A stretch of DNA of 64,000 nucleotides from Aggregatilineales bacterium. Its GTDB lineage: Bacteria > Chloroflexota > Anaerolineae > Aggregatilineales > Phototrophicaceae. A program made the position numbers and the translations under genes. Numbering within the stretch: the first letter of the stretch is position 1; each line of letters starts with the position of its first letter. The DNA lies in NCBI GenBank assembly GCA_030834905.1, contig JAUQWZ010000046.1, positions 1 to 64,000 on the forward strand, read 5' to 3'. Under the pieces are notes generated by a model. It made no database searches and had not been told where the DNA came from. It saw nothing but the letters and a program-made list of their open reading frames with translations. This document shows positions 43,646 to 52,448 of the stretch, in pieces.

Positions 43646-44302
43646 TCAGGTCAGCGACAGCGCCGTCTGTACCATCTCGGCGTATGCCACAAGCTGCTCG
43701 CTCAGCAGCCGCTGCGCCCCGCCGATATCGCCCGATTCAAGATAGAAATACAGCGACTCGTGGCGGCGAATATGCGCGTTTAGCTCGTGAAGATTGCGCG
43801 GAACGCGCGCCTGGCGGACAGCTTCCAGCAGCCGCGCCTGATTGTAAAGCTGCTGCATCAGGTGCGCCGTGAAGGGCTTGGCGACGCTCTGCGCCAGTCG
43901 TTCATGAAAGCAGAACAGCAGCTCAATCGCCGCTTCGCCTTCGCCCGACGCGGCGCGTTTGCGGGCGGCTTCAACCAGACCGCGCAGTTCGTTCAGCGCG
44001 GAACGAGACAGCGACTCCGCTGCCCAGTCCAGCACCAGCTTCTCGACTGCGCCCAGCAGCGCGAAGGTTTCGGCGGCTTCTTCAGGCGTGAATTTCCGCA
44101 CATAGACGCCGCGCCGCGCCTGTTTTACCACCCAGCCATCCTGCTCCAGAATCCGCAGCGCGTCGCGCACCGTGTTCTGGCTGACAGTCAGCTTTTTCGC
44201 CAGCACCAGCTCAACCAGCCGTTCGCCACTCAGATACTGTCCCTGTACGATCAGATCGTGGATTTGCGCCGCCGCCATCTCGGCAAGCGTTTTGCTGGTC
44301 AT
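43646..44302 (-). CDS. GntR-family (FadR/FCD) transcription regulator
   Basis: 218 residues from ATG 44302, which overlaps the kinase stop (ATGA). The winged helix shows AAAQIHDLIVQGQYLSGERL, LTVSQNTVRDALRILEQDGW and VYVRKFTPEEA. The FCD effector domain (about 75-215) has FHERLAQSVAKPF and HIRRHESLYFYLESGD, with His/Asp positions that bind a metal in this family. Translational coupling to the upstream kinase ties regulator level to that signalling protein. Target unknown; cysK lies 278 bp downstream. Confidence 0.88.
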   Translation of the reverse strand: MTSKTLAEMAAAQIHDLIVQGQYLSGERLVELVLAKKLTVSQNTVRDALRILEQDGWVVKQARRGVYVRKFTPEEAAETFALLGAVEKLVLDWAAESLSRSALNELRGLVEAARKRAASGEGEAAIELLFCFHERLAQSVAKPFTAHLMQQLYNQARLLEAVRQARVPRNLHELNAHIRRHESLYFYLESGDIGGAQRLLSEQLVAYAEMVQTALSLT

Positions 44303-46377
44303 GGTATCACCCACGATGCCGAGATCGCGCCGTTCGACGTGATCTGCTCGACCTGATCGCCGTCGGCTGTCATACGATACAGCTCGTCGCGTCCGGTCAC
44401 GTCAGATGCAAAGACGATGGTTTCGCCATCGGGGCTGATCGCCAGACCCCACTCGTAACCCTGTCCATCATAGAGAACACGGCTGTTTGATCCATCAGCG
44501 TCCATGACGGCAACCGCCGAGCGTCCGTCACCTTCGGTGAGGTAGTAGATAGAGCCGTCGGGCGCGATAACTGCCGCCCAATCCTTGCCGTCATTGTTGG
44601 TGAGTCGTTCCATCTCCCCCTCCATTTCACCTGTTTCCGAGACGGTCAATCGGGCAATTTCCCAGGTCGCGGCATCGTTGTTCGCGCCGTTTGTAAACAG
44701 AATGGTGTCCCCATGCCAGTGTGGAAAGCTGTTGCGCTGCCCGTCGCTGAACACTTCTTCCGGGTCGTCGCTGCCATCAACTGCCACGCGATACAGATCG
44801 AAGCTGCCATCGCCGCGTGCATCCGAAGCATAAACGATCCACTCGCCGTCTGGACTCCACGCCGGATAGCGGTCGTTCAGGCTGTTCTGGGTCAGGCGGC
44901 GCTGGCTGCTTCGGTCGATATCCATCACATAGATCTCGTAATCGCCGTCTATATTGGTGATATAGGCGATATGCTCGCCGTCCGGCGATACCGCCGGATA
45001 CAGATCGTTGGCGGAGGCGGTGGTCAGGCGGGTTTCCTGTTCAGCCGCCAGATCAAGCGCGTACAGGTCGAAGTTATTGTTCCGTTCCGCCGCGTATACC
45101 AACCGCCCGCGCAGTTCGCCCAAAGCAGCCGGCAGCGGCGGCGAGGTGGCGGTCAGGCGGTCATCGGGCGCGTTCTCGCTAACCAGCGGCGATACGGTAC
45201 GCCGCGTGCCATCAGCCGAAACCGCCCCCGGCTCGGCAGTCAGCGTTTGCCCCTCTGGGTCGGGCGTCACCTGCGGAGTCACGCTGTTGATGATCAACGC
45301 CAGCACGACCACCATCAGCGTCAGCAGCCCACAGCCCAGCAGCCCGCCAAGCGCGGCGCTGAGCAGCAGATTGGGACGGCGCTTCGGGCGGACGCGGCGG
45401 TTCACGGCGGAGAAGCCGCTGCTGGTGCCGCCCGGCTGCGAATAGGCGGGCGTGTTTGAGGCTGCCAGCGGCACGTAGGGCGCGGGTTCAACCGGCGCGA
45501 GTGCTTCCGGTCGGGCGATTCCCGGCTGGGTATCGTACAGATCAACCACCGGCGGCTCCAGCGCCTGCGCCAGTGCTGCCACCAGCCCGCTGGCATCCGA
45601 ATAGCGCGACTCGCGGTTCTTGCTCATCGCCTTGAGGATCACGTTCTCGACCAGCACCGGAATGGCTGGATTAAGCGAGCGCGGCATTGGCGGCTGCTGG
45701 GTCACGTGCATGACGGCGATGCTGTAGGGGGTATCGCTCTCAAATGGTCGCCGTCCAGTCGCCATCTCGAACAGCATCACGCCGAGTGAATAGACATCAC
45801 TGCGGCTGTCCAGCGGCTGCCCCTGCGCCTGTTCGGGACTCATATAGCTTGGCGTCCCCACCACTCCCTGAGTGGTGATCGCAGTTCCAACTTCGTTAAG
45901 AATGCGGGCGATGCCAAAATCGGTCAGATACGCGCCGCCGTTGTCGTCCATCAATACATTGCTGGGCTTGAGATCGCGATGCAGCACGTCTTTACTATGC
46001 GCGTAATCGAGCGCCGGGGCGATCTGCTCGATGATGTCGCAGACCTTGGCTAAGTTCATCGGACCGTCCGCCAGCAGGTCATCGACCGAGCCGCCAGACA
46101 TATAGCGCATAACGATGTACGGCTGCTCGTTTTCTTCGCCATAGTCGTGGACGGGGACGATGTTGCGGTGTTCCAACTGCGCGATGATCTTCACTTCGCG
46201 GTGAAAGCGCTGGAGGTAAGTATCATCGTTCAGGTACTGGCGAGGCAGCACCTTGAGCGCGACCACCCGGTTCATCGATACCTGATGCGCGCGGTATACG
46301 CTTGCCATACCGCCGCGCCCGATCAGCTCGAGGATTTCGTAACCGCCGATTTTCTTACCGATCAAGTCGTCTGTCAT
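44299..46377 (-). CDS. Ser/Thr kinase with TolB-like beta-propeller sensor
   Basis: 692 residues from ATG 46377 (MTDDLIGKK). Kinase domain 13-275 with RGGMASVYRAH, Lys42 in VALKVL, HRDLKPSN, TDFGIARI and YMSPEQAQ. A linker and membrane helix at about 350-378 follow. The extracytoplasmic part (about 430-692) contains PD40-type repeats: NDLYPAVSPDGEHIAYITN, NDRYPAWSPDGEWIVYASD and EWGLAISPDGETIVFASD. Such propellers bind ligands or glycans. It phosphorylates proteins in response to an external signal and is coupled to the GntR gene by a 4-bp overlap. Confidence 0.93.
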   Translation of the reverse strand: MTDDLIGKKIGGYEILELIGRGGMASVYRAHQVSMNRVVALKVLPRQYLNDDTYLQRFHREVKIIAQLEHRNIVPVHDYGEENEQPYIVMRYMSGGSVDDLLADGPMNLAKVCDIIEQIAPALDYAHSKDVLHRDLKPSNVLMDDNGGAYLTDFGIARILNEVGTAITTQGVVGTPSYMSPEQAQGQPLDSRSDVYSLGVMLFEMATGRRPFESDTPYSIAVMHVTQQPPMPRSLNPAIPVLVENVILKAMSKNRESRYSDASGLVAALAQALEPPVVDLYDTQPGIARPEALAPVEPAPYVPLAASNTPAYSQPGGTSSGFSAVNRRVRPKRRPNLLLSAALGGLLGCGLLTLMVVVLALIINSVTPQVTPDPEGQTLTAEPGAVSADGTRRTVSPLVSENAPDDRLTATSPPLPAALGELRGRLVYAAERNNNFDLYALDLAAEQETRLTTASANDLYPAVSPDGEHIAYITNIDGDYEIYVMDIDRSSQRRLTQNSLNDRYPAWSPDGEWIVYASDARGDGSFDLYRVAVDGSDDPEEVFSDGQRNSFPHWHGDTILFTNGANNDAATWEIARLTVSETGEMEGEMERLTNNDGKDWAAVIAPDGSIYYLTEGDGRSAVAVMDADGSNSRVLYDGQGYEWGLAISPDGETIVFASDVTGRDELYRMTADGDQVEQITSNGAISASWVIP

Positions 46378-46492
46378 CAGGCTTCCCGCGTGGCACACGC
46401 CGTACCACAGCCGATTATACGGTAAGGGCTGAAGTTCGTACAACCAGCATCAGACTGGAGTATAGTTAGGGACAAAATAGACGAGGCTGATT

Positions 46493-46981
46493 ATGAACGC
46501 AGTTGACATTCTGAAATATGGCGACAGTTTTCTCATGGGCACGCTGAAGGGCGTCCCGCTGGAGGCATGGGAAACCGGCGGCGTCTGCGGGGTGTGGTCG
46601 GTCAAAGACATTGTGGCGCATCTGTCCTCGTATGAACACATGCTGGCAGACATCCTCTCCGGCTTTCTGGGCAGCAGCGAAATGCCCACGCTTCAGGCGA
46701 TGATGCAGCTTGGCAGCGGCGCGTTCAATGACACCGAAGTCGCGGCGCGGCAGGGACACAGCGCCGCCGACGTGCTCAGAGAATATCAGACCGCCCACGC
46801 CAAAAATATGGAGCTTGCCGCGCAGCTTCCCGCCGACACCTACCGACAGGTGGGCACGCTGCCCTGGTACGGCGCGGAATATGCGCTCGACGATTACATC
46901 GTCTATTCATTCTATGGGCATAAGCGCGAGCATGGCGCGCAGGTGGATGTATATAAGGATCGGCTGCGGGCTGGGCAGTAA
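46493..46981 (+). CDS. DinB-fold protein (ClbS/DfsB/DUF1706-like)
   Basis: 162 residues. Four-helix pattern with VWSVKDIVAHLSSYEHMLAD (first His region) and DYIVYSFYGHKREHGAQVDV (last His pair), typical metal-ligand positions in DinB/maleylpyruvate isomerase-like folds. The VWSVKDIVAHLSSYE segment is close to ClbS/DfsB proteins, of which ClbS is a cyclopropane hydrolase that protects from colibactin. Substrate here unknown; related bacterial genes are often thiol-dependent resistance enzymes. It stands alone, divergent from the kinase gene. Confidence 0.8.
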   Translation: MNAVDILKYGDSFLMGTLKGVPLEAWETGGVCGVWSVKDIVAHLSSYEHMLADILSGFLGSSEMPTLQAMMQLGSGAFNDTEVAARQGHSAADVLREYQTAHAKNMELAAQLPADTYRQVGTLPWYGAEYALDDYIVYSFYGHKREHGAQVDVYKDRLRAGQ

Positions 46982-46985
46982 CTGT

Positions 46986-47012
46986 TAGGGACACGACAGT
47001 GTCGTGTCCCTA
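46986..47012. repeat. Single GGGACACGAC palindrome
   Basis: TAGGGACACGAC-AGT-GTCGTGTCCCTA, the simplest perfect member of the family, 4 nt after the DinB-like stop. Confidence 0.85.
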
Positions 47013-47031
47013 CATCATCAGAGGTATAGTC

Positions 47032-47056
47032 AGGGGCGCAAGCACGCCGCGCCCCC
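47032..47056. repeat. GGGGCGCaagc palindrome
   Basis: AGGGGCGCAAGCACGCCGCG followed by CCCCC; a variant of the GGGGCGC hairpins at 32961, 55885 and 59694. It closely follows the palindrome at 46986. Confidence 0.55.
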
Positions 47057-47070
47057 AGCATCTGATTGTG

Positions 47071-48288
47071 TTACGGATTCACCGCCGTGAACGGGGGTAG
47101 ATTTTCGGCGAACGTTGGCGGCGTTACATATGCCACTTCCCAGCCGCCGTACACATCCGACTCGAATGTATACAGAGTTTCAATGCCGCCATCGGCGTAG
47201 TATTCGAGTTGGTAGGTCGCGGGCAGCGTCTGGCTGGTGGTGTAAAACGCCAGATACCCACCCGGAGCCGACTTCAATTCGATGAATGTCGCGCCGCTGA
47301 ATAACTCGCTGATGCTGCCCTGACGATCCAGCGCGATCCAGCGCGTGTCATACGTCTGGTCAGCACTATTCGGGTCAAACGGCTCAAACAACTGGAGCAT
47401 CAGCCGTTCGCCGCCGTTCATGAACACCACCGAAGACAGCAGCCAGTCAGGACTGTAGTAAACCATACGGGTTTCGCCGTTGGCATCGGTCACATTCACC
47501 ACGTTGTTGCTCGGCATGGGACCCATCGGCACGCCAGCAGGCAGGCTCGCGTCCGCCGCGATCCACGCCATCTCGCCCGTTGACTCAAGGTAATCGGAGA
47601 ACAGCAGTTCCGGCTGCTGCGACGGAGTCAGCGTGTCGCTGTCAAACTGCCAGTGGTAAGTGGGAAAATCGGGTGGGAATTCCGTTCCATAAGGCACTTC
47701 GCCAAAGAGGACGCCCTCGGCATCCAGACGGAAGACATAAGGCAGGAACGAGTCGCCATAGCGGTAATCAATGACCGACGCGGCAGGACTGCTTGCGTTC
47801 AGGGCGCGAATGGTTTCGCCACTGATCACGTCAATCATTTGTATTTCCCATGCCGACTGGCTGGTATCCGCCTGTGGGTCACCGGTGTAATAACGGATCA
47901 TGGCAACCGCCAGTTGGCTGTAATTCTGATTTCCAGTCACCCGACAGGCAATCGCGCTGCCCAGGTCGCGCGTGATCAGGTCGGCACCCGCCGCCAGATC
48001 GCGCACGTAAAGCGTCGTGGTGTTGACGCCGTTTTCGCCATACTCGATGGTGCAGAACGCCACCCGGCTGCCGTCGGGGCTGAATGCCATCGCGCGCGCG
48101 CCGACGAAAACATCCTCCGGCAGGCTGAGTCTGTAAGTTTCCTGCGTGCCGTCGGCATTCACGCGCACAAATTCTTTGGACATGCTGTTGAACAGCAGGG
48201 TAAACCAGTTTTCCTGTGCCAGCGCAGGCAGCGCCATTGCTGCCAGCAGCAACACCGTCAATAGCAGGCGGGTTATCCGTCGCAACAT
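47071..48288 (-). CDS. Secreted beta-propeller-like protein
   Basis: 405 residues, RBS AGGAGGA. Signal peptide LLLTVLLLAAMALPALAQ. Repeated four-stranded blades such as ARAMAFSPDGSRVAFCTIEY and SAIACRVTGNQNYSQLAVAM suggest a TolB/PD40-like propeller, less regular than that of the kinase at 44299. No catalytic motif. It may be a periplasmic or surface binding protein. Confidence 0.75.
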   Translation of the reverse strand: MLRRITRLLLTVLLLAAMALPALAQENWFTLLFNSMSKEFVRVNADGTQETYRLSLPEDVFVGARAMAFSPDGSRVAFCTIEYGENGVNTTTLYVRDLAAGADLITRDLGSAIACRVTGNQNYSQLAVAMIRYYTGDPQADTSQSAWEIQMIDVISGETIRALNASSPAASVIDYRYGDSFLPYVFRLDAEGVLFGEVPYGTEFPPDFPTYHWQFDSDTLTPSQQPELLFSDYLESTGEMAWIAADASLPAGVPMGPMPSNNVVNVTDANGETRMVYYSPDWLLSSVVFMNGGERLMLQLFEPFDPNSADQTYDTRWIALDRQGSISELFSGATFIELKSAPGGYLAFYTTSQTLPATYQLEYYADGGIETLYTFESDVYGGWEVAYVTPPTFAENLPPFTAVNP

Positions 48289-48363
48289 GACATCCTCCTC
48301 ATAGTTATACAGAATGTCATTTTATCACGTTTCGACCGGATCAAATCGGCGGCTGACCTACGC

Positions 48364-48885
48364 TTAGAAGATGCCCAGCCAACGCCGACGCCCGCGCCGC
48401 CCGCCGCGCACGACCACCACCAGCAGCACTACCAGCGGCACGATGCAGCAGCCCACCTGCCCGATCCAGCCGCCTTGCGCGCCCGCCATCTGCCAGAGAT
48501 AGGTGGCGGAACTGCCGATCATGTTGATGGCGATATTGGCGATTGGCAGGATGATATTGTTGACGACATACGACAGGAAGTTGCCGATCTGCCCGGTGGG
48601 AATGGTAACCGTGACCGAGCCGGGCGTCGAACGCGGGGCGAGCGTGACACCCAGCGTTCCGCCCGTCTGCGCCCCAAACACCGGCGTCGCACCGCCGGGA
48701 ACAGCAGTCGCCACCGACCCGCCAAACAGCGGCGTAATCGAAGGGATCACCCGCGGAGTGGCACGCACGCCCGCTGGGACGGAAGTAGGCTGCAAGGTAG
48801 CCGCCGGAATCCGCTGCCCAAGATTGCACGCCAGCATCAGCAGCGCCAAGCCAGCCAGGAGAAGGAGTGAGCCGTATTTTCGCAT
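48364..48885 (-). CDS. Small lipoprotein with C-terminal membrane helices
   Basis: 173 residues from ATG 48885 (MRKYGSLL); ATGs at 48906 and 48894 are also in frame. The lipobox LALLMLAC gives a lipidated Cys near residue 20. A Thr/Pro/Val-rich linker is followed by two hydrophobic segments (YVVNNIILPIANIAINMIG and CCIVPLVVLLVVVV) and a strongly basic end RGGRRGRRRW. A lipid anchor plus two helices is unusual. No family recognised. It lies 75 nt past the start of the propeller gene, same strand, likely an operon. Confidence 0.65.
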   Translation of the reverse strand: MRKYGSLLLLAGLALLMLACNLGQRIPAATLQPTSVPAGVRATPRVIPSITPLFGGSVATAVPGGATPVFGAQTGGTLGVTLAPRSTPGSVTVTIPTGQIGNFLSYVVNNIILPIANIAINMIGSSATYLWQMAGAQGGWIGQVGCCIVPLVVLLVVVVRGGRRGRRRWLGIF

Positions 48886-48906
48886 AAGCACCATTTTACT
48901 GATCAT

Positions 48907-49254
48907 CCCAACGACGCGCTATTGCAGGATTGGTTATAGTCCAACCACGATTTTCACCAATCCGTCTGCACTTTGCTACTTTCCACTTTTCACTTTTTCC
49001 TTTATACTCTCAATTATGATTACAATACACTTTTCCCCCACGATGCGAATGTTGAGTACAGTCATCCATTGGAGCAGACTGAATCTTAACGCGCGTGGCT
49101 AGATCGTGTTGAACCAAGCCAGCGAACCAGAACCGTCTGTTCACACAGGCGGTTTTTTATTTGGGTCATGAGAATTTGAATTTAGCGACGGTAGTTTGCA
49201 TGATCGAAGGCTGCTGCGCACACACGGCAGCCACACGCTGATACGGAGCTGATT
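48907..49254. other. 348-bp region between divergent genes, metG leader
   Basis: It holds a CT-rich tract CTACTTTCCACTTTTCAC (about 48976-48993) of the same word type as the repeats at 37728 and 59728, TATACT at about 49003, and the terminator-like hairpin at 49131. The rest, up to CGGAGC before the metG ATG, shows no gene. Confidence 0.5.
49131..49160 (+). terminator. Hairpin with T-tract upstream of metG
   Basis: AACCGTCTG (49131-49139) pairs with CAGGCGGTT (49146-49154), followed by TTTTATTT. It lies in the metG leader, 95 nt before the start. No plus-strand gene precedes it closely, so it may act as an attenuator, but no T-box or SAM motifs were found. Confidence 0.65.
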
Positions 49255-51066
49255 ATGACGAAGCACATCCATGTATCTGTTGCCTGGCCCTACGCCAATG
49301 GCGACCTGCACGTCGGGCATCTCGCCGGGGCATATCTGCCCGCCGATATCTTTGCGCGCTATCACCGCCTCAAGGGCAACCGGGTGCTGATGGTGTCCGG
49401 CTCAGACAGCCACGGCACGCCGATCTCGGTTGAAGCCGACAAGCGGGGCGTTCCGGCGCGCGAGATTTTCGAGCATTATCACGAGCGTTTTCTGCTGACG
49501 CAGCAGAAGATTGGCATCAGCTACGACCTGTTCACGCACACCGATACCGAAAACCATCACAAAGTCGCGCAGGATATCTTCCTGCTGCTGCTGGAACGCG
49601 GCTATCTGTATAAAGAAACTCAGCAGCTTCTGTACAGCGAAATCGAGAAGCGCTTCCTGCCCGACCGCTACGTGGAAGGCGAGTGTTATATCTGCGGCTA
49701 CCCGGACGCGCGCGGCGACCAATGCGATAACTGCGGCAACCTGCTTGAAGCGACCAAGCTCATCAACCCGCGCAGCAAGAACCACCCTGAAGAACATCTC
49801 ATCGTGCGCGAAGCCGAACACTACTTCCTCGATCTCGCCCAGTTCTCCGACCAACTGCTCGCCTATCTCGAAAGCCACCAGGCAAACTGGCGGCAGAACG
49901 TGGTGCGCTTCAGCCAGAATTTCATTCAGGAAGGGCTGCGCGGTCGCCCGATCACGCGCGATATTGACTGGGGCGTGCCGGTGCCGCTGGAAGGCTGGGA
50001 TGAGAAGCGCCTCTACGTATGGTTTGAAGCGGTGATGGGCTATCTGACCGCCAGCATCGAATGGGCGCACAACACTGGCGACCCGGATGCCTGGAAAGCC
50101 TGGTGGTATAACCCCGATGCCGAGGTCTACAACTTCATCGGCAAGGACAACATCCCCTTCCACACCATTATCTGGCAGGCTGAACTGATGGGGATCGACG
50201 GCATCTACAATCAGCAGGAAGGGAACTACAACGGCTGTCACATTCAACTGCCGTACAACGTGCCCGCCAACGAGTTCATGAATATCGAGGGCAAGCAGTT
50301 CTCGAAAAGTCGCAACTGGGCGATCTGGGTGCCAGATATCCTCGAACGCTACCAACCGGACGCGGTACGCTATTACATTATCTCGACTTTCCCCGAAACG
50401 CACGACTCCGACTTTTCGTGGGATGGCTTCCTGAACCGCGTCAACAACGAACTGCTGGCTGCCTGGGGCAATCTGGTTAACCGGATGCTGAGCTTCGCCT
50501 ACAAGCGCTTCGACGGCAAAGTGCCCGCCTACGATGCCCTGACCTATGCCGACGTGCAGATCATCAACCGAGTCGAGCTTGGCTTTGGCGAAGTCGGCAA
50601 CCTGATCGAACAGGTACGCCTGCGCGAAGCCCTTCAAACGGCGATGGCGCTGGTGCGCGAGGCGAACTATTACCTTGACGTGCGCAAGCCCTGGCACACC
50701 ATCAAGGACGATCCCGAAGACGCGGCGCGCGCGGTGTACACGATTCTGAAGGTGATTGATAACCTGAAGACGATTCTCGCGCCCTTCCTGCCCTTCTCGT
50801 CGCAGCAGGTACACGAGTATCTCGGCTATAACGGGCAGATTTTTGGCGATATCCAAATCGAGGAATTTGAGGAAACCACGCGCAGCCACAAAGCGCTAAC
50901 CTATGACAGCGCCCCGGCGGTTGGCTTGTGGTTAAAGAGCAGCCTGCTGCCCGGTCAGCCTCTGCGCGAGCCAAAGGCGCTGTATCAGAAGCTGGAACCG
51001 GAAATCGTCGAGCGCGAGCGTTCGTTCCTCGGCGCGCCCCGCGACGAACACGCGATTGTGCCGTAA
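49255..51066 (+). CDS. metG: Methionyl-tRNA synthetase
   Basis: 603 residues. The HIGH motif is HVGH in YANGDLHVGHLAGAYLPADI; the KMSKS equivalent is QFSKSRNWAIW. A zinc knuckle CYICGYPDARGDQCDNC sits in the connective domain (single-knuckle pair, four Cys). The anticodon-binding helical domain covers about 410-560. There is no C-terminal EMAP-like dimerisation domain, as in the short bacterial form. It charges tRNA-Met with methionine. Confidence 0.96.
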   Translation: MTKHIHVSVAWPYANGDLHVGHLAGAYLPADIFARYHRLKGNRVLMVSGSDSHGTPISVEADKRGVPAREIFEHYHERFLLTQQKIGISYDLFTHTDTENHHKVAQDIFLLLLERGYLYKETQQLLYSEIEKRFLPDRYVEGECYICGYPDARGDQCDNCGNLLEATKLINPRSKNHPEEHLIVREAEHYFLDLAQFSDQLLAYLESHQANWRQNVVRFSQNFIQEGLRGRPITRDIDWGVPVPLEGWDEKRLYVWFEAVMGYLTASIEWAHNTGDPDAWKAWWYNPDAEVYNFIGKDNIPFHTIIWQAELMGIDGIYNQQEGNYNGCHIQLPYNVPANEFMNIEGKQFSKSRNWAIWVPDILERYQPDAVRYYIISTFPETHDSDFSWDGFLNRVNNELLAAWGNLVNRMLSFAYKRFDGKVPAYDALTYADVQIINRVELGFGEVGNLIEQVRLREALQTAMALVREANYYLDVRKPWHTIKDDPEDAARAVYTILKVIDNLKTILAPFLPFSSQQVHEYLGYNGQIFGDIQIEEFEETTRSHKALTYDSAPAVGLWLKSSLLPGQPLREPKALYQKLEPEIVERERSFLGAPRDEHAIVP

Positions 51067-51078
51067 TGTGATTAAGCG

Positions 51079-51120
51079 GTAGGGGCGAGTCGGTGACTCG
51101 CCCCGTCGGTGACTCGCCCT
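51079..51120. repeat. GTAGGGGCGAGTC palindrome with a duplicated arm
   Basis: GTAGGGGCGAGTC-GGT-GACTCGCCCC forms a hairpin and is followed by a direct copy of the right arm, GTCGGTGACTCGCCC. Lies between the convergent metG and gap genes. Confidence 0.75.
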
Positions 51121-51137
51121 TTCCCTTGCGTCAGGCG

Positions 51138-52151
51138 TTACGTCGGACTCAATGAGCCGACCACCTCCAGCGTTTGGCGGATCATCTGGTGAGTAAAGCC
51201 CCATTCGTTGTCATACCAGCTCATGATCTTCACCAGATCGCCGTCCACCACCATCGTCAGATCAAGGCTGACGATGGACGCGCGCGAGTCCTGGATGATA
51301 TCCGACGACACCAACTCGTCTTCGGTCACGCCGAGGATGCCGCGATAGCGATCTGTCTCGGATTCCTCACGCAAGATGCTGTTGACCTCTTCCTTCGTTG
51401 TCGGGCGCTCGGTGACGATGACGATGTCAGCAATCGAGCCAACTGGCACCGGCGCGCGTACCGAAATGCCGTCGAACTTGCCGGTCAGTTCCGGCAGCGC
51501 CTTTGCCGTCGCCTTCGCCGCGCCAGTCGTGGATGGCACCAGATTGGCGGCTGCCCCACGTCCACGGCGAAAATCCTTCTTGCCGCCAGGCGCATCGACT
51601 AACGACTGCGAAGCGGTGTAGGCGTGGACGGTGGTCATGACCGCCTTCTTGACGCCGATCCGCCGGTTCATAACTTCCATCACCGGCGCGATGTCGTTGG
51701 TGGTGCAGCTTGCGCATGAGATGATGCTCACTTCGCCGTTAGGGCGGTTGACGCCGTGAACGACGGTCGGTACGTCGGCGCTGCTGGTCGGTCCTGAGAG
51801 GATAACGAACTTCGCGCCCGCGTGCAGGTGTTTGCTGGCGTCTTCCTGTTTGGTGAAGATGCCGGTACATTCCAGCACCGCATCGACGTTCATGCTGCCC
51901 CAGGGCAAATTCGCCGGGTCGCGCTCGCTGAGATACGGAATCCGCTTGCCGTCGATGACCAGCGCGCCATCTTCAACGCTGACCTCGCGCTGGTAGCGTC
52001 CGTAGACCGTGTCATATTTGAGCAGATACGCCATGTTCTCAACCGTGCCAATATCGTTCACGGCAACCAGCTCAAGTTCCGGAGTATCGAGGATAACCTT
52101 GAGCGCCGCCCGCCCGATTCTGCCCAGTCCGTTAATTGCGACACGTGCCAT
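51138..52151 (-). CDS. gap: Glyceraldehyde-3-phosphate dehydrogenase
   Basis: 337 residues from ATG 52151, with AAGGAGG 6 nt upstream. NAD-binding INGLGRIGRAALKVI, the catalytic Cys in SCASCTTNDIAPVM, the phosphate sites TTVHAYTASQSLVD and STTGAAKATAKALPEL, and the C-terminal SWYDNEWGF are all present. The usual SCTTNCxAP has Asp in place of the second Cys, a natural variant. It works in glycolysis and gluconeogenesis. Confidence 0.96.
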   Translation of the reverse strand: MARVAINGLGRIGRAALKVILDTPELELVAVNDIGTVENMAYLLKYDTVYGRYQREVSVEDGALVIDGKRIPYLSERDPANLPWGSMNVDAVLECTGIFTKQEDASKHLHAGAKFVILSGPTSSADVPTVVHGVNRPNGEVSIISCASCTTNDIAPVMEVMNRRIGVKKAVMTTVHAYTASQSLVDAPGGKKDFRRGRGAAANLVPSTTGAAKATAKALPELTGKFDGISVRAPVPVGSIADIVIVTERPTTKEEVNSILREESETDRYRGILGVTEDELVSSDIIQDSRASIVSLDLTMVVDGDLVKIMSWYDNEWGFTHQMIRQTLEVVGSLSPT

Positions 52152-52402
52152 TACTGCCTCCTTGTGTGATCTCACACTTCGCCAGGCGCTCGCGCATTTC
52201 CAGCAGAACGCGCGCTGCACCCTGACAGTTTGACGTTTCATGACGCGCGTATTGTACCTCATCACTGTAATTATCGCCGTAATCACATTGTTTCACGCCA
52301 GCCGCCGCCTGAAATATCGAACTGCCGCGGCATAGACCCGGACAGCTTGGCTTAAGGGCGACGGAAATCAGGAATTCTATATTGTGTTGCCCGCGTTGTT
52401 GT

Positions 52403-52408
52403 TATAAT
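52403..52408 (+). promoter_or_regulatory. -10 element of the pot operon
   Basis: TATAAT about 41 nt before potB, preceded 16 nt earlier by ATTGTG/TTGTGT as a weak -35. The 297-bp gap 52152-52448 between gap and potB otherwise shows no gene. Confidence 0.5.
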
Positions 52409-52448
52409 TACTGTTCATCCTATCGCATCGCAATAGAGTGAGTACGCC

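Noticed and set aside
49402..50889. Minus-strand open frame of 495 codons opposite metG
   Set aside because: Antisense shadow of a certain methionyl-tRNA synthetase; no RBS or family pattern.
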